Shown here: one piece after another, positions 60,079 through 64,000 of the stretch | How the letters are laid out: every line of letters starts with the position of its first letter | Numbering within the stretch: the first letter of the stretch is position 1 | Origin: an uncultured Coriobacteriaceae bacterium | GTDB taxonomy: Bacteria > Actinomycetota > Coriobacteriia > Coriobacteriales > Atopobiaceae | Length of the DNA stretch: 64,000 bases | Direction of reading: 5' to 3' | Assembly (NCBI GenBank): GCA_902778135.1 | Contig: CACYWP010000007.1 | Location: 1 to 64,000 of the forward strand | Program-made: the position numbers and the translations under genes | The notes under the pieces: generated by a model | Seen by the model: the letters and a program-made list of their open reading frames with translations, nothing else | Told to the model about the DNA's origin: nothing | Databases searched by the model: none

Positions 60079-61845
60079 TCACCTCCCCTGCGATGCGATG
60101 ACGGCGTCTGCCAACGCGTCGAGCGACAGGGGGAGGCCCACCCCAAGGCCCCCTTCGGCGAGGCGCATCGCCCATGACAGCGGTTCGGGCAGTCCTAGTC
60201 CGCTTGATGCGAGCGAGTCGGCCGTGGAGGGCTGGTACACCTCGTCAGGCCTTCCGAGCATCAGCAGCCGTCCCTCGTCCAGCACGATGACCAGGTCGCA
60301 GCGCGCCGCGTCGTCCATCGAATGGGTGACCTGGATGGTGGTGGTGCCATGCGCGTTGACGTCCTCGAGGATCGTGCGCAGCTGTGAGCGGCCCCGCGGG
60401 TCCAGTCCGGCAGTCGGCTCGTCCAGCACGAGGATGGTGGGCTCCATGGCAAGGATGCCTGCCAGGGCACACAGGCGCTGCTGGCCTCCGGAGAGGTGGA
60501 ACGGGGAAGCCTGCTCGCGACCCGAGAGGCCGACCAGGGCCAGAGCCTCCCTGCAACGCCGCTCGACCTCTGCCTTGGGGAGCCTCAAGTTGGTGGGGCC
60601 GTAGGCGACATCCTCCCAGACCGTCTCGGCAAACAGCTGCCGCTCGGGGTGCTGCATCACATAGCCGACGTGCCCGTGCAAGCCACGGCGGCGACGTCGG
60701 TCGGACGTGTCGATACCATCCACGACGAGCCGTCCCGCATCCGGCGCCTCGAGCGCACACAGGAGGCGCAGGAGCGTCGACTTCCCCGAGCCGGTCTGTC
60801 CCACGATGGCCGTCGACGTCCCCATCGGTATGTGGAACGTCACGTCGTCGAGTGCCGGATGGGTTGCCTCGCGCGCGTCGGTGCTGCCGTATGAGTAGCC
60901 GAGGTTGGTGGCTTGAATTGCCGTCGGGGAGGGGCTTGCGCCTGCGTCGGACCCTTGGTCGCGGGGCGTTGTGACGCGGCGAAGGGGAGATGGGCCCTGC
61001 GTCGTCCCTGACCTCCTCAGGATGGAGGAGAGCAGCTCCTGGTCATCGCAGGTCCAGGGCACCTCTGCGCCTCTGCTGCGGAGCCGCTCCGCCAGACGTG
61101 CGGTGAAGGGCTCCTCCAGGCCCAGGGCGGCCAGCTGGTCCGCATGGGAGAACACCTCGGTCGGCGTGCCCCGCAGCACGATGCGGCCGGCATGCATGAC
61201 CACGACCTGGTCGGCCGCCAGCGCCTCCTCCATGAAGTGGGTGATGTGGACGATGGTGGTGCCTGCAGCGCCGAGACGCTCCATCACGCGCATGATGCCC
61301 CGGCGCCCGCGCACGTCCAGCAGGGCGCCTGGCTCGTCCAGCACCAGGACTCGTGGCTCCATCGCCAGCGCGCCCGCTATGGCGACACGCTGCTTCTGGC
61401 CCCCGGAGAGGTGGGTGGGATCCGCCTGGGCGTACTGGTCCAGCGCCACGCGATGCAGCTCGCGCGCGACGCGAGCACCTATCTGCTCGGAGGGGACGCC
61501 CAGGTTCTCCGGGCCGAAGGCGACGTCCTCCTCCACGACCGAGGTGACGATCTGGTCGTCGGGGTTCTGGAAGACGAGGCCGATCTGGCGACGGGCGCGG
61601 CGATAGGCGTCGAAGTCGATGCCCGACGCATCGCAGACCCGCTCGCCAACCAGGCTGACGGAACCCTCGTCGGGGGCCAGCAGGCCGCACAGCACCGATG
61701 CCAGGGTGGACTTGCCCGACCCGTTGGATCCCAGGACGCAGACCCTCTCGCCCTCTGCCACCTGCAGGGACACGTCGTCCAAGGCGGTGACGCCATGCTC
61801 GTAGCGCAGCGTCACGTTCGAAAGCGAGAGAAGGGGGTCTGCCAT
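60079..61845 (-). CDS. ecfA: Fused ECF transporter ATPase (EcfA-EcfA')
   Basis: 588 aa with two complete ABC ATPase domains. First: Walker A GSNGSGKST (39-47), LSGGQ, Walker B LVLDEPGALLD. Second: Walker A GQTGSGKST (about 352), LSGGQ, LVLDEPTAGLD. A linker of about 60 residues connects them. In most bacteria EcfA1 and EcfA2 are separate; the fusion enforces a 1:1 pair. It powers vitamin uptake with EcfT and RibU, and perhaps other S components. ATG 61845 is 15 nt after ribU. Confidence 0.93.
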   Translation of the reverse strand: MADPLLSLSNVTLRYEHGVTALDDVSLQVAEGERVCVLGSNGSGKSTLASVLCGLLAPDEGSVSLVGERVCDASGIDFDAYRRARRQIGLVFQNPDDQIVTSVVEEDVAFGPENLGVPSEQIGARVARELHRVALDQYAQADPTHLSGGQKQRVAIAGALAMEPRVLVLDEPGALLDVRGRRGIMRVMERLGAAGTTIVHITHFMEEALAADQVVVMHAGRIVLRGTPTEVFSHADQLAALGLEEPFTARLAERLRSRGAEVPWTCDDQELLSSILRRSGTTQGPSPLRRVTTPRDQGSDAGASPSPTAIQATNLGYSYGSTDAREATHPALDDVTFHIPMGTSTAIVGQTGSGKSTLLRLLCALEAPDAGRLVVDGIDTSDRRRRRGLHGHVGYVMQHPERQLFAETVWEDVAYGPTNLRLPKAEVERRCREALALVGLSGREQASPFHLSGGQQRLCALAGILAMEPTILVLDEPTAGLDPRGRSQLRTILEDVNAHGTTTIQVTHSMDDAARCDLVIVLDEGRLLMLGRPDEVYQPSTADSLASSGLGLPEPLSWAMRLAEGGLGVGLPLSLDALADAVIASQGR

Positions 61846-61860
61846 GGCGTCTTTGCGGCC

Positions 61861-62445
61861 CTAGTCCTGGAGGGCCTTGGAGAGGGGCTTGTAGACCAGT
61901 GCCGTCACGATGCAGTTGATGGCGATCTTGATGACGTTGAAGGGCAGCAGCGTGGGGACGATCATGGCGATGACCGCCTCGGTGGGGGCGCCCATGTACA
62001 GGGGCGTGACCACGATGTTCGCTGCGATGCAGCAGGCCAGGCACACGACGGCTCCCACCACCATGCCGACGATGGCACCGCGGAAGGACGTCATGCGCTG
62101 GTAGACGAGCGAGGCGGGCAGCACGAGCGAGAGCGTGGCGACGATGGCCATGAACGCCCCGTACAGGCCGCTCTGGGTGGCCAGGTGCACCAGGTAGGGC
62201 AGGATGGAGACGACGGCACCGGTTGCCGGGCCGAAGGCGAAGCCTGCGACCAGCGCGACGATGGCCGATGGGTCGTACTTCAGGAAGGTGACGCCAGGAA
62301 GGATCGGGAACTCGAGGAACAGCGTGGCGATGGCGGCGACGGCGCAGAAGAGCGCGGTGACCGCGATGCGCTTGGTGCTCCAGCCGGAACCCTGCGCGGT
62401 GGTGGCGTGCGTGTCGTGACGCGATGCGTTGGAAATGGTGGCCAT
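61861..62445 (-). CDS. ribU: Riboflavin ECF transporter S component RibU
   Basis: 194 aa with six hydrophobic segments. The motifs FLKYDPSAI and PFNVIKIAIN are those of RibU, the riboflavin-binding subunit. The basic, Thr/Ala-rich N-terminal 25 residues precede the first helix. ATG 62445 has GGAGGCG upstream, and an FMN riboswitch ends only some 10 nt before that site. Forms one operon with the ATPase and EcfT. Confidence 0.93.
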   Translation of the reverse strand: MATISNASRHDTHATTAQGSGWSTKRIAVTALFCAVAAIATLFLEFPILPGVTFLKYDPSAIVALVAGFAFGPATGAVVSILPYLVHLATQSGLYGAFMAIVATLSLVLPASLVYQRMTSFRGAIVGMVVGAVVCLACCIAANIVVTPLYMGAPTEAVIAMIVPTLLPFNVIKIAINCIVTALVYKPLSKALQD

Positions 62446-62460
62446 GATGGCGCCTCCGTT

Positions 62461-62596
62461 TCTCCCATCCGGACTGTGGAGCTGCCCGCTCCTTCACCGT
62501 TGGCTCTGGACTCTCACCAGATCGGCCGCCTGTGCGGTTCGCGGGCTCGAGGCGCACTGCCTCACACCGCCAGTGGGGAATCTCACCCCGCCCTGA
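62461..62596 (-). ncRNA. FMN riboswitch (RFN element)
   Basis: On the minus strand the conserved RFN parts occur in order: GGGGTGAGATTCCCC, ACTGGCGGT, the GAGCCCGCGA arm, GTGAGAGTCCAGAGCC, CCAACGGTGAA and CAGTCCGGATGGGAG, with the closing stem GGGCGGGG region. It precedes ribU, and the aptamer end nearly touches the ribosome site, with no terminator hairpin in between, so control of translation start is likely. Confidence 0.94.
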
Positions 62597-62612
62597 AACC
62601 GAATACGCAAAG

Positions 62613-62641
62613 AGCATATGCCAGGCAGGGCAGGCGTGCAA
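62613..62641 (-). promoter_or_regulatory. Promoter of the ribU operon
   Basis: Minus strand TTGCAC, 17 nt, TATGCT, about 20 nt before the riboswitch. A perfect GTTACC-tttg-GGTAAC dyad at 62645-62660 lies just upstream and could bind a regulator of this promoter or of murB. Confidence 0.6.
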
Positions 62642-62879
62642 GTAGTTACCTTTGGGTAACCGCAAGTCTGCGCAAGGGTGCGGATGCCACCCGTGTCCCC
62701 TGCCACGCTGGCCCACGGAACCGCAAACGCCAGCCGTTCCGGCCACCGGGGAACCCTTGGCACGTCTGCGCTCCCATCGTGTTGGTCTCGCCCATACGGG
62801 GGCTCGTCCTACCGCGCCCGAGTGTGCTGCCCTATACTGGGGAGCCACACCCATCCGAGAAAGGGAGCGTGAACGCCAT

Positions 62880-63803
62880 ATGACAGGGGACGGTCGAGAA
62901 CGCGAGGAGCTGATCTGGCGGCTGCGCCAGATCGTGGGCGAGGACAACGTCGAGCTGGACGAGCCCCTCTCCGACCACACCACCTTCGAGATCGGTGGTC
63001 CTGCCGACGTGTACGTGGTTCCCGAATCGACCGACGAGGTGCGGGAGGTCATCGCCGCCTGCCGCGATGCCCAGGTCGAATACTTCGTGCTGGGCAACGG
63101 GTCGGACCTGCTCGTGTCCGACGAGGGCTATCGCGGCGTGATCATCGGGCTGGCCGATGGGTTCACCAACGTGACCATCGACGGCGACGAGATCTGCTGC
63201 CAGGCGGGCGTGAGCCTGCGCGAGGCCTCCGAAATGGCCTGTGAGCTGGGCCTGACGGGCCTCGAGTTTGCCTGCGGCATCCCGGGCACCATCGGTGGCG
63301 CCTGCTTCATGAACGCTGGCGCCTATGACGGGTGCATCGCCGACGTCCTGAAATGCGTCCGGGCCATCATGCCCGACGGGTCGGTCGAGACCATCGGCGT
63401 CGAGGACCTTGCCCTAGGCTATCGCGCCAGCCGCATCCGCGATGATGGCCTGGTGGTGCTGACCGCGACGTTTGCCCTGCGCAAGGGCAATCCCGACACC
63501 ATCCGTGCGCGCATGGACGACCTCACCCACAAGCGCGAGAGCAAGCAGCCGCTGGACATGCCCAGCGCCGGCTCGACCTTCAAGCGCCCCGAGGGCTACT
63601 TTGCCGGCAAGCTGATCATGGACGCCGGACTTCAGGGCTACCAGGTGGGTGGCGCCGCGGTCTCGAAGAAGCACGCAGGGTTTGTGGTCAACATGGGTGG
63701 TGCCACGGCTGCCGACGTGCATGCGGTGATCGAGCATGTCCAGGACGAGGTCGAGCGCCAGTTCGGCGTGCGCCTCGAGCCGGAGGTCCGCTTCCTCGGA
63801 TAG
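62880..63803 (+). CDS. murB: UDP-N-acetylenolpyruvoylglucosamine reductase
   Basis: 307-aa FAD enzyme of peptidoglycan precursor synthesis. MurB motifs: TTFEIGGPADVYVVP, GNGSDLLVSD (FAD binding), GIPGTIGGACFMNAGAYDG, YRASRIRD and SAGSTFKRP, plus the C-terminal GFVVNMGGATAADV. ATG 62880 overlaps no gene; GAAAGGGAG lies 12 nt upstream. It diverges from the riboflavin operon. Confidence 0.95.
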   Translation: MTGDGREREELIWRLRQIVGEDNVELDEPLSDHTTFEIGGPADVYVVPESTDEVREVIAACRDAQVEYFVLGNGSDLLVSDEGYRGVIIGLADGFTNVTIDGDEICCQAGVSLREASEMACELGLTGLEFACGIPGTIGGACFMNAGAYDGCIADVLKCVRAIMPDGSVETIGVEDLALGYRASRIRDDGLVVLTATFALRKGNPDTIRARMDDLTHKRESKQPLDMPSAGSTFKRPEGYFAGKLIMDAGLQGYQVGGAAVSKKHAGFVVNMGGATAADVHAVIEHVQDEVERQFGVRLEPEVRFLG

Positions 63804-63848
63804 CCTGACACAGGGCGGTGCAACTGGCTGCGAGGTCTCCTGAGGGGG

Positions 63849-64000
63849 CTACTGCAGGGTGTCACGTGCGGTGTAGATGGCGGGGACCAGCGCTGCCAGA
63901 CGGTCCAGGTCGGCAGGCGCATCGGTCATGATGGCCACCACGTACCCATGGTCGCCCTCGAACACCAGCCCCGCATCGACGGTCGCCGGCTCGGCGTAAC
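63849..64000 (-). CDS. C-terminal end of a serine hydrolase (beta-lactamase-like)
   Basis: Only the last 49 codons are in the window; the gene continues beyond 64000. The visible end (VDAGLVFEGDHGYVVAIMTD, then LAALVPAIYTARD) resembles the last strand and helix of class A beta-lactamase-like serine hydrolases (GYVxAVMTD pattern), but no catalytic motif can be seen. It converges with murB. Confidence 0.45.
   Translation of the reverse strand, partial: YAEPATVDAGLVFEGDHGYVVAIMTDAPADLDRLAALVPAIYTARDTLQ

Noticed and set aside
1..64000. CRISPR arrays
   Set aside because: No regularly spaced short repeats with unique spacers were seen; the only tandem repeats are the tRNA-linked units of about 168 nt.

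Overview
The window is GC-rich DNA, dense with genes that mostly start ATG or GTG behind clear Shine-Dalgarno sites. The content (Tad pilus genes with several TadE-like proteins, CarD, TerB-domain proteins, a fused ECF ATPase, a GIDE protein beside PspA) suggests a Gram-positive actinobacterium of the Coriobacteriia (Olsenella/Atopobiaceae-like). This placement is inferred from gene content and composition; no rRNA lies in the window.

Layout. (1) 1-2340: right end of an integrated element carrying a large serine recombinase; the element splits the pilus ATPase gene tadA. (2) 2341-9502: the interrupted Tad/Flp pilus operon, with tadA 3' end, tadB, tadC, flp, several TadE/TadG-like pseudopilins, a DUF192 gene and an FHA protein. 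(3) 9781-15511: an envelope-stress-like set of a DUF2207 membrane protein, an XpaC-like protein, an SBP+VWA protein and TelA. (4) 15666-17373: an acyltransferase, then a tRNA-Phe followed by tandem, structured repeats that copy the tRNA 3' end. (5) 17500-31452: acylphosphatase, a tannase-fold lipoprotein without its catalytic residues, CarD, an ACT protein, citrate synthase, RlmKL with a decayed RlmL half, phosphoglucomutase, a C39-like protein without its cysteine, ArgR and a class A PBP. (6) 31744-39398: TyrRS, a U32 peptidase-like protein, a long inverted repeat, NifU-like, Lgt, a MarR regulator with twin operators, and AsnRS. (7) 39644-45939: a PspA/GIDE/zinc-site membrane operon, a SEC-C protein and a DUF1963 protein. 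(8) 46139-52660: a five-gene set with TerB-N/TerB-C, a BrxD-like ATPase, a DUF2975/XRE pair and an Lhr-like helicase. (9) 52918-64000: PurL, KDPG aldolase, a VOC protein, KDG kinase, an FMN-riboswitch-controlled riboflavin ECF transporter, MurB and the end of a serine hydrolase.

How the parts relate. Housekeeping genes (tyrS, asnS, purL, gltA, pgm, murB, lgt, PBP) alternate with accessory blocks. The Tad operon should make Flp fibres, but its motor ATPase is cut by the integrated element, so piliation may depend on excision. The TerB/BrxD/helicase block is the best candidate for an incompletely described DNA-processing or defence system. KDPG aldolase and KDG kinase, transcribed divergently around a VOC gene, form the lower part of a ketodeoxygluconate route. 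RibU, EcfAA and EcfT form a complete flavin importer under FMN feedback.
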